Source of the DNA: Rhizopus sp. PT2906
Taxonomy: Eukaryota; Mucoromycota; Mucoromycetes; Mucorales; Rhizopodaceae
Reading direction: 5' to 3'
Assembly (NCBI GenBank): GCA_025529335.1
Contig: JAMYHX010000074.1
Coordinates: forward strand, 1 to 64,000
DNA length: 64,000 nucleotides
Positions within the stretch are counted from its first letter, which is position 1. Each line of letters starts with the position of its first letter. This document shows positions 1 to 13,531 of this stretch, one piece after another. The notes beneath the pieces are model-generated. The model had not been told where the DNA came from and searched no databases. It was given only the letters and a program-made list of their open reading frames with translations. The translations under genes were made by a program, and so were the position numbers.

Positions 1-2195
1 TAATATTACACAAATCATTTAAGAGTCATCAATCACTCCCACACGCTTAATAATTTAAGCATGCACAAATTACCCCATTAGTAATTTGCTAGTAACATTT
101 AATAATCGTTATAAATACCAATTAGATTCAGGGAATCTATTTGAATCTGGCTTTACTTTTAAACTATCTTTAATAAACTTAGAAGAGTTACAATTGTATT
201 TCCCATATTGCTTTTTTAGTATGTTTTTTTGCCGCAACAACATCGCCCTAAAAAATATTGTAACAAAAAATCCCTTCAAAGAGTAGACTTTTTACTACAT
301 ATCAGGCTCAAGTTAAGGGGACTAAATTATCAAACTCCGTTTTATGCGGACTGTACCTTAAAATACGGAGAAAATCGCTACAAAATTTACCTTTTAGTTG
401 ATAACTCTTGCAATTTTAAAGTAATCTCGAAGAGTAAGATTTTAAAACAGATATATTAAAGGAGAAATATAAATTTAGCAAAAATTCCAACTAAGCTTAT
501 ACACTATTTATGAAGTTATTTCGATTAAAAGCGTATAAAAATGCAAGTTCAGTGGACTGTAATTCGAGATAACAACCTTTTAAGCATCTACTTTATAAGC
601 CAAAAATGATTCTTTCATTTAGTTTTATCATATTTTACCATAAAATCAATTTCAAAAAATCCATGAATTTTTCCTTGTATACCCTCGTCCAAAATTTAAC
701 TTTTTCAAAGAAAGCTAATAACTCTATGAAAAATAGCGCTAGAGTGACAAATAATGCCTCAAAAAATAGGTATTTCTTTATTGCATTTGCTTATAACATT
801 AGCTTTATAGTTCTATTATAAAAGTATTTTTAGAAACACTAAAAACTGATTTTTATGTTTTTGCGATTTTCGCAATATTTTTGGGGACAAAATTTTAAGA
901 TAAATATATGATTAGATGTAAAACTAAATTTCATGTTAAGTTTAATTACTACATCTAACCAGATTACTAACACTTTCGGAGCCAATCTTGCATTTTAAAA
1001 ATTTAGGATTGTTTTTGTCAACTTTTTCAACATCAGAAAAATCTTATTTTAAATTACCGCTACACCGGAGATGTATAAAAATTCAGACAAAAATCCGTCG
1101 AAATTTTTATTTTTTTGCAGCGCTGTGGTATGTAGGGAATGTTTAAATCAGAAATCATAGTAGTTACAAATGGAACAACTCATCGTGAATTGAAACAAAA
1201 GAGTGAAATAGTTTTTCGATTCAAACTGAAATGACAAAAAGGGTCAATAGAAATAATCTTCCCAAAATATTGCACTTTTATTAACAATACGTCTTGAGGA
1301 TGTATTTATACACTTTCATTATGACTAATACTAGATTTACTATCCTAAAGACATGATGTGGATCAACGTGGAGAACATGATGTAGATTATGGGAGCACTC
1401 TTTGATTTACTATAACACCGATTATTAGCCTGGAACATTGGATGTGCTGCCTTGATATAGATATTAACATAACAAAGATGATTGAATTTACAAGCGTTTC
1501 TTATACATTTATGGGGAATACAAAATTACGTTTATTGAATTTAAGGAGAAAAACTGCTTTGAGTGTATCTTTATTTTATATCATTTTAATCGTGCAATAT
1601 GTTGCATGACGACGGCGAGTTTTATTGAATTCACACAATAGTTTTTTTTTTTACCTCTTTCAAATATTAGATTAAATATAAATATTCACTAGGCAATTGG
1701 ACGGCGCCAATGTGTCTGTTATATGTCGTGTTGCTGAGGAACATAACAAATTAAGCTGTGTAAGCATTACTGTGAGAAGTTACAGGGGATTATTTCCCTA
1801 TACCATTTTATAGAATAGATAGAAACGCAGTTGTTGTTAATGGTTGTTGAAAAATTTCAAGCCTGGTGGAATAGATACGGCTATGTCTTGTGTGTATGGG
1901 GAAGAATATATATTGTATTGTAAACAGAAGAAATGTAAATCGACGTAGAGCAGTATTTCAGAGCAAAGATGGTGTTTTTTCAAGTTTTTTATTACACTTG
2001 AGCTCGCAATCAAATAAAGGGCATAAAGTTGACGAATTAAAACGTAAATGATCATAAATTGCGACATTTTAAGCATGTACTAACATTACACGAACACATT
2101 TAAACTTATAAAAATAACGCAATCCTCCGAATGATGGAGAATAATGATGCAATGTATGATTATGCGAAATTGCATAGTATATTGTATCATTTATT

Positions 2196-2303
2196 AAATA
2201 CGACTATTTGCTTGTAAAACACGATTATTTATTCATAAAATGCGACTATATGTTTGTTAATTGCGATTATTTATTCGGTTGGTTGCAATTAATTATTTGA
2301 TTG
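2196..2303. repeat. Degenerate 21-bp tandem repeat, about 5 units
   Basis: The core 'cgactattt/cgattattt' recurs with the C at 2201, 2222, 2243 and 2264, exactly 21 bp apart, then a more diverged unit with its C at 2286 (22 bp later). Units read roughly 'aaa-ya-cgaytatttryttgt'. Function is unknown; it could be a decayed minisatellite. Confidence 0.7.
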
Positions 2304-2999
2304 ATTGCTTACAAAGTGTGATCAAATGTTTCTCAGCTTAATTTTTAACACACGAATAATTGTTAAATGGGATCGAAATTCTAATTGTTCCCAATCTTCA
2401 AATTAAAAAGACGAACGAATGCATGAAATACAATTGTAGCACAAGAAACTGTTCGAATTTTCGAATAAATTTCATAAAACTTCTATGATTGAATTTTTCA
2501 AGTCAGCGATTATACTCAAAATATTAATAGTCGTTGCCATTGCTAATGAAATATGTGTAAAAATCTAAAAGATTGGCATTGAAAAAGTTATACTAACTTC
2601 AAAAGATAAAGTATTTCCAGAGACTTTTTTTTTGGATTAAAGCGGAACATTCCACGTACATTGGCATCATATAACTGTTTCTTGGTGTTATTTAGTGAAA
2701 AAAAAGTAGCGCAAAAAGACCATTAGGTACATATATATACTATCACTAGAGTAGAACCAACCTGACTAATGACAATCTATATAAACTCATATATGTACAA
2801 TAATATGCTATGTATAGAGTATATCATAAAAATTGCTTGTGCTCGTCTCGAATTTGTTTGTTTTTATGTTCAATTAATGCTCGCTTGTTTATCAAATGTA
2901 ATAACAAATTGTACGATTATATGCAGATTTTTTTTTATCTCTTCAACTGTATCATATTCTGTTACTTATCATAAATAAGCTGCTTATAATATTCAAGTC

Positions 3000-3000
<1 letters not shown>

Positions 3001-3065
<65 letters not shown>
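3001..3065. repeat. T65 homopolymer tract
   Basis: Uninterrupted run of T from 3001 to 3065. It is the longest of several homopolymers in the window. Its length in the real genome is uncertain because such runs are error-prone in assembly. On the minus strand it reads as A65. Confidence 0.9.
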
Positions 3066-3066
<1 letters not shown>

Positions 3067-3323
3067 AACTGGCTAAATTATTTTCAGGTTAATTTTTATT
3101 TTGTAAATTTCTAAAATAAAACTGCATAGAAGGTAAAAAAAACACTAAAGGTATGCGAGTGCATACAGTTGAATGCTTGACGATGACAACCAATAAATGT
3201 ATTCGATGGTTGAAACAATTGATATATAGTTATTCTAAAGATGAACCGAATTAACTACTTGTTGTACCTTGCAATATTTTTTTTATTTTCAAGGGCTTTA
3301 TGTCCATATGCAACAGCTAATAA

Positions 3324-4053
3324 TTAAGTTACTCTTAAATTTAAAAAATCTACCAAGAATATAGTAATATAAATATAAGCTTTTAGTGTATTTTCGCTAT
3401 CAACGAAGAATATTTTGATACAAGAGATAGTCGTCCAAGCAATCATGACGATAATGGTCCAGATATTGAAATCAATCAAGGAAGAAGGAGTTAATTTGGT
3501 TTGTGCGTAAGATTGCTGGTGAGTATAAAAATTAACAATAGTGAATCCCCAAGAACTGAACGTTAAGAAACCCGAGGTTTTGCTATAATATTTAATGAAA
3601 GAATTGAAGTCAAAGAAGTCTCCATAGTGCACGATTGAAGACTCTTTACGAGCTGCTATAGGACAACAGTGAATGCAGTAGCAGCAAATACAGTAGCGAG
3701 ATACCAAAGAAGTCCAATATATACAAATATCATGTCACTGGAGGACATATTTTCTTGTTTCTTATCATGCTTTATATGTTTTGAAGATCTAAAATATAGA
3801 AAACATATGAAGCAATATTTTAAGCAGCACTATTTAACAAGGCAAATATAATAGTTGGAATTATAATACCTGCAACTACACAGACGCTACGTGAGTATTC
3901 AATTGCATCTGTTTTAACGATTGTGATATAATGGTAAGCCATGGCCAGACATATTAATATGAGTACAATCAGTGAGTCAAGTGGAAAATTTGGGTCGAAA
4001 TATACTGCAGGGTTTGGTAGCATTCTAATGTTAAAGTATTTATACTGTAACAT
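3324..4053 (-). pseudogene. Multi-pass membrane protein gene with a frame break, family unknown
   Basis: Minus-strand exon 1 (4053-3839) encodes an N-terminus with hydrophobic segments (around LIVLILICLAMAYHY and VVAGIIIPTIIFA). A 50-nt GT..AG intron (3838-3789) with a branch-like 'gcttaaaat' joins it in frame to exon 2, which adds another hydrophobic segment (MIFVYIGLLWYLATVFAAT). That frame stops at 3656-3658, while the next frame at once continues coherently (from PIAARKESSIVHYGDFF) through two more hydrophobic stretches to the stop at 3324. A single-base shift near 3656-3665 would reconnect them. About five membrane segments are predicted by eye. I do not recognise the family. Either the gene is decaying, or the base sequence has an indel, or a small unrecognised intron lies there. 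Confidence 0.5.
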
Positions 4054-4473
4054 AAAGAAGTAAAATCTAAAAAAGTTTTTGTTGATTCTTATGTAACTTT
4101 TATGAAGTTAGTACTACATGTCAAAAAGCATTTATATCCGGTGCTCATTACTTAGAAAAGTGGTACAATAAAGTCTGAGCATTATTCTTGTACACTTGAT
4201 TGCATGATTGACAAAAAAGAAGGGATTAATTTGAGCTTTATCAAAGTTTATGGTAGTACAATCTTGTTTCTCTGCGTTTTATGCGTTGGCTTGTATGACA
4301 ACTAAACTTCTCAGACACGATCACAACTTTTAGGATAGATCCAAATAACCTATATTCAGGTACAGTTAGACTCGAGTCATTCTAATCTTTTAAAAAGATA
4401 AAGTTTCAGAAATTGGGGTTTACAATCGTTGCAGAATGTAGCAAATAGGGTCAAGAAAGAAAGACACCAATCG

Positions 4474-4511
<38 letters not shown>

Positions 4512-5426
4512 AAGCTTCGATTTACTTTCTATTAACAGAACTTTTTTTAAAAACTCTTTATAAAAAATCCTATGAACATTGCATAAAATAAAGATTTGAT
4601 GTATTGCTATTAATTGAAATCAAACCATGTTCAACATTTAAGCCTAAAATGATTACATTTGGGTGCACAATAGATTTCTTCGAAAACTTATTACAGAGCA
4701 AATATAGGAAAAGTATGTTTTATACCAGTAGATCTATATGAATTATGTTAAATTATTTCAAAATTTGTCTATTGTACATATTCAATGTCAATTCATAGAA
4801 ATTCAATATATTAAACTTTCAATTATGGATCATCACATGAAAATTCCGTTTGAAAACCTTATATATAAAACCACATTTCATATTTTGTATATGTTTTATT
4901 ACAATATATTCACTTTTGAAACCCAATAATCATAAAAGTAATAAATATTGTTCATGCTAAGATAAAATGCATCTTATATGTATTTTTATCATTTATAACT
5001 TGTTTTGACTGCATTGCATCTCAATTGAAAGCCAAAATATAACTTTCATTGGCTGACTAAACCGTGCGTTTAAAATGGTTTAATTCTTTACTCCTTAACA
5101 ATGCTAAATAATACAATACAATGCAAATGTACCAAGGAATTGATTTATTATATTCATAAGTTCCTTTTTATATACAGCTTGAACCATGTGTAAGGTATCT
5201 AATAACAGCTATTTAAATCATAAATATAATATAATCTACACGGTGTGCGTCTCCTTTAAATTAATAAGGCAAGCTCTTTTTAAATTTGTGTTACAAAATA
5301 TTGCAAGTCCACTACGTTTTTTTCATGTGAAGATAACATTGTATAAATTTGTTTCAAAAACTTGACGTGATGTTTCTCTCTTTCTCTCTTCTTATTCTTT
5401 ATTACTATTATTATTCTGAAAAAAAA
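4054..5426. other. Intergenic region with T36 tract
   Basis: No supported gene. A T36 run lies at 4475-4510. The open frames are short and very AT-rich. The last few hundred bases presumably hold the promoter of the acyltransferase gene starting at 5427, but no defined element is recognisable. Confidence 0.5.
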
Positions 5427-7676
5427 ATGCCTAAGGACGCATATGATGGTATAAAGTTCCTTTTTAAACTTATTACTGACGTATTCTTTCGAGAAATCAA
5501 AGTGAGGTAATGTATATTTACATGATGTCATGTTTAATCTGATTGAAAATAACAAAAAAAATTATAGTGGTGCTCATAATGTACCCAGAGAAGATCCATG
5601 TATTTTTATTGTTGCTCCTCATGCAAATCAGTAAGTGAATATATTTTAATTATCACGGCAAAGGACAATTAATTCGGTATTGTAGATTTGTCGACCCCGG
5701 GATGGTGATTATTTCAAACCCTCGTAGATTTTCCCCTTTAATGGCGGAATCTTCTTTTAAGCGTAAAATTGTTGGGGCAGCTGCTCGTGCATTGAAAGCA
5801 AGTAAGTTTATATATACAAAAGTCGTTGTAATTTGATAATAATTTTTGTATGTAAAGTTCCTGTTATTCGCCCTCAAGACCTCGCTACAAAAGGAAAGGG
5901 TCAGCTATTTGTGAATAAAGATTCCCTTACTATATTGAATGGTAAAGATACCCAGTTCAAGGCTCAAGCAGCACCAAGAGATATGATTGTACTTTCCAAA
6001 TCCCTTTCATTCGTAATTACCGAGGTCATTTCTGACACAGAATTAAGGCTCAAAACAGAATTGACACCTGAAGCCATTGAGCATATTTCTAAATCTGCTA
6101 CATTCAAAATCATTCCTCATGTCGATCAAGGTGTTTTGTATGAAAAGGTGCATGAAAGATTGAATCAGAACGAATCTATTGTTATTTTCCCCGAAGGAGG
6201 CAGTCATGATAGATCAGAAATGCTTCCATTAAAAGGTAAAGTGTTGTCTTGTTTCTAGAAACTGTACATAAAAGCTAATGGAATTTCACGAAAAGCTGGG
6301 TTTGCTATCATGGCACTAAGTGCTATGGCTGAAAACAAGGATCTCAAAGTCAAAATCGTACCTGTTGGTCTCAATTACTTTCATCCACATCGTTTCAGAT
6401 CACGTGCAGTCATTTCTTATGGTGTACCTATTTCAATCGAACCTGAATTAGTAGAGGATTATATCAAAGGTGGAACTTCCAAGCATGATGCTATATCTAA
6501 AGTATTAGAATCTGGTTATGAAGGACTCAAAAGTGTTACAATCAATGCTCCCAGTTATGATACTCTTATGGTACAGTATATTTGTGTCTTGTAAAATGAA
6601 ATCAGAAAAATATACGAATACTAATGATAACGGTGATGCGTTTTGCAGATTATTGCTACTGCACGTCGTTTGTATAGACCTGCAGCAGAACATAAATTAA
6701 CTATCGATCAAGTAGTTGAATTAAATCGAAGATTCTTGTTGGGATATAGACATTTCGAAAAGGATCCTCGGTTAGTTGATTTAGCTCAACGTATTAAAGC
6801 ATACAATAATACATTAAAGTATTTTGGTTTGAGGGATTATCAAGTGGCTAGAACACAATATACAGCATATTCTGCTGCACCCATCTTGGTTTCTCGTATT
6901 ATAAAACTCGTTTTTTTAGCAATTTTTGGTTTTCCATCGTTAGTATTCTTAAAACAAACAAAAACACAGAACAAAGTGTTAACATTTTAATAGACTTTTG
7001 ATCAATTCACCATTGATTATTTTAGCACTTGTGATTAGTCAAAAGAAGCAAGAAGGTAAAATTTAATATAAACGAATACAAAAAGGCAAATTGTGCTATG
7101 CAGTTTACTCATGTGATTTATACATAAATAGAGGCATTAGCAGGTTCCTCTGTCAAAATTGCCGCGCGTGATGTACTTGCAACTTGGAAGATTTTAGTTG
7201 CATTAGTTGGTATGCCTGCATTGTATGGATTTTACTCATTTTTGTTATTCTTGTACCTGTATTTCAACGGTTATGCTCATTCTTTTGGACTTTCATGTCT
7301 TGTTTGGGTTGTATTACCGTTTATCCAATACATTTGCGTTTTGGTACTTGAAAACAGTGTTGATATTTACAACTCATTAAGCCCATTATTTTTGTCATTG
7401 AGTAACCCTGATGGTGCAGCTGAATTACGTAAAATGAGAGAAAATTTGTCTAATACAATTACAACATTTGTTGATGAAAATGGCTCAACAGCATTGAAAG
7501 ATTTTGATAAGAGTAAATTTGACAAAATGGAATTACATGAAAAGATTGAATCTAGAAGAATTTTAAATGGATTAGATATTGCACCAACAGTTTTAACAAA
7601 ATGGTTTGATGACAAGAATTTGTTTAATTTTAATTCAAATAGTAGCATCAGTTCCGATGATTCTGAAAGCGAATAA
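5427..7676 (+). CDS. Glycerol-3-phosphate / DHAP acyltransferase, Sct1/Gpt2 family
   Basis: Exons 5427-5506, 5568-5630, 5686-5801, 5858-6235, 6296-6570, 6649-6938, 6994-7055 and 7132-7676 join in frame to 602 residues, within the usual range for fungal Sct1/Gpt2. The family adds the first acyl chain to glycerol-3-phosphate (or DHAP) at the ER, committing carbon to phospholipids and triacylglycerol. The acyltransferase block I is visible as PHANQFVDPG (about residues 44-53, with the catalytic His and Asp), and the substrate-binding block as FPEGGSHDRSEMLPLK (about 197-212). Several hydrophobic helices follow in the C-terminal half, including SSVKIAARDVLATWK and a paired segment around YGFYSFLLFLYLYF. 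The first ATG in frame is chosen; it begins MPKDAYDGIKFLFK. The protein ends in an acidic/Ser tail (SSISSDDSESE), which in yeast homologues is a phosphorylated region; that part is inference. Confidence 0.93.
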
Positions 7677-7828
7677 ATTGTACGTGTAACATGCTTTGTA
7701 CGTCTTAGTTTCACTTTTATATTGTCTTGCCCCCTTCTTTCACTCTTTTTGTTAATTAAATATAAAAACACTGTAGCATTTATTTTTTTTGGTTCTTTTT
7801 TCCCCTTTTTTTTTCTTTCTATTTTCTC

Positions 7829-7873
<45 letters not shown>

Positions 7874-8113
7874 AGTTAATTACAGAGAGAATCATTATAC
7901 TTATCAATTTGAAGAATATTTACGACCACTATTTAATAATAGAAAAAAAAAAAAACGAATCTTATACAACTACAAGATTATATATTCTTTGTATTACTTG
8001 ATATCATTTTTTTTCTTTTTTCTAGAAAATAAATAAAATTTAGTCAAGTATGCAACTGTTTTAAATATCATATACAGCCAACAAACAATCTCAACTCACA
8101 TATTTTATATAGA
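7677..8113 (+). other. Intergenic region, T38 tract
   Basis: Short spacer between two plus-strand genes. It contains T-rich DNA with a T38 run at 7832-7869 and, just before the kinesin ATG, 'tattttatataga'. No gene is seen. Confidence 0.6.
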
Positions 8114-8562
8114 ATGAGTGGTGGAAACATCAAAGTTGTTGTTCGATGCCGTCCATTAAACTCTAGAGAACTTGCGCGTGGTGCTACATGTTTAATTCGA
8201 ATGGAAGGAGATCAAACAATTATCAGTAAACCACCAGATCATAAAGGGAATCGTGATATGGAAGATGTGAAAGCATTTACCTTTGATAAGTCATATTGGT
8301 CTGCAGATAAAAATGATCCAACTTATGCAGATCAAGAAATGGTTTATAATGATTTAGGTGAAGATTTATTGAATCATGCATTTGATGGATATAATTGCTG
8401 TATTTTTGCTTGTAAGTATATATAGGTATAGATATATACATGCAATATTCATTTTACTCATATTGAAATAAATAATTAGATGGTCAAACTGGTTCAGGAA
8501 AATCATATTCCATGGTATAAATAAATAGATATTCCCTAGAAGATATGATTGTTAATTGCCTC

Positions 8563-8613
<51 letters not shown>

Positions 8614-11600
8614 TGGGCTATGGCGAAGATAAAGGTATCACGCCAAAAACTTGCGAGGAATTATTTAATCGTATACACGATAGAACACAACCCAATCTTA
8701 CTTATCGAGTGGAAGTCTCCTATATTGAAATTTATAATGAGAAAGTCCGTGATCTATTAAACCCTAAAAATAAGGGTAATCTCAAAGTCCGTGAACATCC
8801 ATCCCTTGGACCTTACGTTGAAGATCTGTCCCGTTTAGTTGTAAGATCTTATGAAGATATTAATCATTTAATGGATGAAGGCAATAAAGCCCGTACAATT
8901 GCTGCAACAAATATGAATGAAACTTCTTCGAGATCTCATGCTGTATTTACATTATTTTTGACTCAAACCAGATTAGATGAAATAACCAAATTAGAAACAG
9001 AAAAAGTAGCTCGTATCAGGTACGCATATTGTTTGTTGCAGATTTAGAAATTGTATAAAGTAATACAATGTATATATTTTTTTTTTATAAAGCTTGGTAG
9101 ATTTAGCTGGTAGTGAGCGTGCTAATAGTACTGGCGCCACTGGTGCTCGTTTAAAAGAAGGTGCCAATATTAATCGATCATTAACAACACTTGGAAAAGT
9201 CATTTCTGGTTTAGCAGATCAATCAATTCAAGATGCAGCACCTAAAAAAAATGGCAAAAAACAAAAGGAAGTTTTTATTCCATATCGTGATTCAGTATTG
9301 ACCTGGTTACTTAAGGATTCATTGGGTGGAAATTCTAAAACTGCCATGATTGCAGCTATTTCGCCAGCAGATTACGATGAAACTTTGAGTACACTTCGAT
9401 ATGCCGATCAAGCAAAGAAGATTCACAACAAGGCTGTTGTAAATGAAGATCCTAATGCAAAGATGATACGTGAATTAAAGGAAGAATTGACAAACCTTCG
9501 AGACCGTTTAAGAGTTTACGCTCCTGAAGTAGTCGAGGAATTATCAGCTTCCAGCGCTTATAGACAAGAAAATAATGGCAGTACCAACAATAATAGCAAT
9601 GATGGATCAAAAACACCTATGCCTACTCGTTCAGCTATAACAAATGCCAATCAAGTACTTGTTATTGAGGATAGTCAAGGCAATAAAAAGAAGATGACTA
9701 AACAAGAAATTGTAGATCAACTTCAAAGTTCAGAGAAATTACTTGCCAATCTCAACGAAACATGGGAAGAAAAATTAAAGCGTACACAAGTAATTCATTC
9801 AGATCGAGAACAAGCTTTGAAAGATTTAGGCATCACCATTGATAAAACCAACATGGGTATTTACATGCCAAAAACTATCCCCTTTATTGTTAATCTAAAC
9901 GAAGACCCTCTCATGTCAGAATGTCTCATGTATCAGATCAAAGCAGGAAAAACCCGAGTTGGTAGACAAGAAAGTAAAAACAATTGTGAAATTCGATTGA
10001 GTGGTTCTAATATTCAAGATGAACATTGTTGGTTTGAAGCTGGACCGGATAATACAGTGACATTGTATCCAAATCACAAAGATGCAATGACAATAGTCAA
10101 CGGAATTCGTATCAGCGAACCTCGTCGTCTTAAAAATGGATATCGTATTATTTTGGGTCATCATCATATATTCAGATTTAATCATCCAGAAGAAGTGCGT
10201 AGAGAAAGAAACGATGCATTGAGAGCCACTACAGCTAGTTCTTGCACTGATCGTTCATCACCTGGTTTATTCAGTTCAGAAGATGATGACAATATTACAA
10301 GTGCAGATCTCAGCAACGGCATAGTAAATTCAGACGTTATGGATTGGAATTATGCTCGTTTAGAAGCTATGCGAAATCATTATGCATTAGAAGAAAATTT
10401 CAAAAATTTGCCAGACGATGAAATTGAAAAATTATGGGATAATCTTGGTAGAATTCGCCATTCCAGAAGAACTCGTACCGATAGTCGTGCTGATTTTGAC
10501 GATGATGAATCTGCATCAAGTAGTTTACATCGATTATCAACTGCAGCTACTATGGTTGATGATGGTAGTATTTGCACAGAAACAACTGTAGTTTCGCAAT
10601 CCCCTTTACCAACAGAAAAAATACAAGAAAAAATTAAAGATGTAAAAGAAAAGCATCAAAAAGAACTAGATTTACAGCGCAGTTTTTACGAAGCTAAATT
10701 ACATCGAATGTCTTCAATGCATATAAACGAGTATAATGATTCAATCGGTGGTATCACTATTTATTCACCTCGTCAAACAAATCTCATTCAAAATGTATTT
10801 CAACGTTGGAAACGAATTCATTATGTTACAATGGCTGAAGTGGTTCTAACACATGCTGTTTTATTAAAAGAAGCCAATATTATCTCTCGTGAATTAGAAA
10901 AAAACGTTCTCTATCAGTTTACAATCATTGAAGAAGATTATGCACAACTCAAATCTCATTGGGAAGAAACATCTAGTTTACAACAATTTGAACAAGATGA
11001 TCAAGAAGACGAAACACTAATCAGTAGCCCTAAACCTTGCATTGGTATTCGTGTGATTGATCGTAAAAATCAAGCCATTTATGTTTGGTCTCTTGAAAAA
11101 CTGAAAGCTCGCTTACACAAAATGAGAAATTTGCGAAATTTCATTGATAGACCTCAATATCGCAAACATTTTAATTGGGAAGATCCGTTTTATGAATTAC
11201 CATGCCCAAAATATTCATTTGTAGGAAGTGCTTCAGTATCTGTACGCAATTTAACTCGCAAACAACAAGCATATGAGAGTTGTGTAGAAATTTTGTGTCG
11301 AATTACTGGTCAAGTAAAAGGCAAATTAAGATTATTAGTATCTCCAATTGCTCGTTCAGGAACACATTCCAAGTATCTTACTGCAGAACCATTAGATATC
11401 AACGAACCCGATATTGAAAAAATAAGTGAAGAAGACGATGATGATGCTTTACAAATTGGCCAACAATTATTATTTGAAATTCGTTTATTAGAACTTGTTG
11501 GACTCAATGAAACTGAATTTACACAAATTCATGTACAATATCGACTTTCTGCTTTTGGTGGCATTGCACCTTATGCTTCAACTGAAAAATTGTTTGCTAC

Positions 11601-13531
11601 TAATCCCATTAGTGGGTTTGGTAATAGCAGCAATATCGCACTTGATTACAGTCAAACATTATCTATCCTTGTTACTGAAACTACAAAAGACGTTTTGTTG
11701 CATAAAATGATTGCTTTTGAAGTTTATGGTATTGCACAGTCAAAAATTTTGTCAGCTTATGAACGTTGGGATGATCAGCGCGAGAAACCTCGATTAGCTG
11801 AAATGTTGGCATCAAAACAACAATCTCAACAACAACAAGAACAGCAACAAAATCATCAACAAGTATCAACAGATCGTCGCCCTGAAGAAGAATTATTGGC
11901 TACTGAAAGGCATGATGTTCTTGCTTGGATTCAGATCTGTGAACTCATGCCCAATGGTGAATACATGCCTGTTCAAGTAGTATCTCAGAATGCATTAGAT
12001 CGAGGAGCATTTCATTTACGACAAGGCCTACAACGTCGCGTTTGTATTACGTTATCACATACTTCTGGTCGTCAATTGATCTGGTCCAAGGTATCTAAAG
12101 CAATGGTTGGCCATGTTCGATTATTGGATGCCAAGGGTCGTATTATTAATTCACCTGCTCACGAAGATATTGTAATTCGCCTATTATCACATCAACAAGT
12201 TCAATACAACAATGATGGTACAAGTGCTCTCATTGCTCAAGGCTCTTGGGATTCATCTCAACATGATTGCCTTTTTCTCAATCGATTAACAGCTACTCAA
12301 ACTCGTATTTTACTGAATCTCAAATGGGAAGTTGAAGTTGAAAAATGTTCTAAACCTATTCAATGTAGTATGGATATTGCTGTTCGTATTCAAGGTCGAG
12401 ATGCATCTAATTTTGGCCTCAGAAAACTCTTGGGATCACATAAATACCTAAACAAATGCAGTGGTGTCTTTTTAGTTCACCTTCGTCCTCCGATGACTCG
12501 TAGAGTTAGTCAATTATGGCGATTGAATACAGCATCTAAATTCGTACCTGGAGAAGAATTCTTGGGTTCATGGCGCCCTCGCGGCGTTTCACTAATTAAT
12601 GATTTCCGACACATTCAGGAACGCATTTCTAGAAAAAACCAGGTTGCAGCCACATCGCAAACATTGATGCTACATACTGCTCGATCTCAAACCAGCCATG
12701 GTTCTATGAGCGCAGACAAGGAAGCTTTGAATCACACTTCTAGCTCTGTATTGCAACCTAGTCAATCCGATTTAATCCGAAAAGTATTGACAATTTGGAA
12801 CAGTAAATGGGGAATAGACAAGGATGTAAGTTTGATATTGTGAAAATTGGTGTTACAATAGCCTAATCATACGTTTTTTTTTTTTATTATTGTAGATTGT
12901 TCTTAATCAGGATCCACCTATCCCTGGGATGCAAGACTTGAATTTGATTCAAAAAGAGGCCTGGAATTCATCTAAACTAATCTCTGAGGTTAAGCTTGTT
13001 ACTGAATTGTAAGGATTCTATGCTTCTTCTATATATTTATATATCAAACATTGTATTTTAACAGACATTTTATAGCGATAATGTTACGAAAAAAGGATAT
13101 TTAACCTACCAAGAAAATGCATTAGATGATAAATGGATTAAAAGATGGTTTGTTTTAAGAAGGTAAAATAGTTTTAAATGAATATTTGTAATTTATAATG
13201 ACTAACATTTATGCAAAACCAAAAAAAAAAAAAAAAAAAAAGGCCATACATTTACATTTATACTAATCAATCCGAGACAGAGGAGCAAGGCATTATTAAT
13301 GTATCAAATGTCAGAATTGATTACAACCGAGCATTAGAACAAATGATCAAAGTAGGTTACAAATTATTAATTGAGAAGAGAGAATACTAAATGTCTATAT
13401 AGCGTAACAACGTCTTTTCCTTATATACAAATAATAATGCATACATCTTACAAGCAAATTCGAAATCTGATATGATTGATTGGATGAAAAACATTGACAA
13501 ATTATGCTCGTTGGACAAACTGATCAGATAA
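8114..13531 (+). CDS. Kinesin-3 (KIF1/Unc104-type) motor
   Basis: Exons 8114-8411, 8480-8514, 8613-9019, 9093-12825, 12896-13008, 13076-13162, 13243-13351 and 13403-13531 give 1636 residues, the expected size. The N-terminal motor domain shows the P-loop GQTGSGKSY (about 100), switch I NETSSRSH (about 215) and switch II DLAGSERA (about 250). The kinesin-3-specific FHA domain is at about 510-620 (TRVGRQESKNNCEIRLSGSN, then GYRIILGHHHIFRFNHP). A long region with acidic and Gln-rich stretches follows, and a C-terminal PH domain runs from about 1535 (YLTYQENALDDKWIKRWFVL) to the end. This layout is that of plus-end-directed Unc104/UncA motors, which carry early endosomes or vesicles along microtubules; PH binds phosphoinositide on cargo. 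Intron 2 has a T44 run directly against its 3' splice site, and intron 6 has an A21 run there. Confidence 0.96.
8567..8610. repeat. T44 tract inside kinesin intron 2
   Basis: Uninterrupted T from 8567 to 8610, immediately followed by the splice acceptor AG (8611-8612). It serves as an extreme polypyrimidine tract. Confidence 0.9.

Larger units (their letters stand above)
1..3323. other. AT-rich gene-poor region
   Basis: No coding region with family similarity or a consistent splice pattern is visible on either strand; the open frames here are short and low in complexity. The stretch holds a 21-bp degenerate tandem repeat and a T65 tract, both listed separately. Nothing else is seen. Confidence 0.6.

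Noticed and set aside
1..900. Short plus-strand open frames at the left edge
   Set aside because: Low-complexity, Asn/Lys/Phe/Ile-biased text as expected for AT-rich non-coding DNA; no splice or domain support.
7367..7771. Minus-strand open frame of 134 codons
   Set aside because: Antisense shadow of the last exon of the acyltransferase gene.
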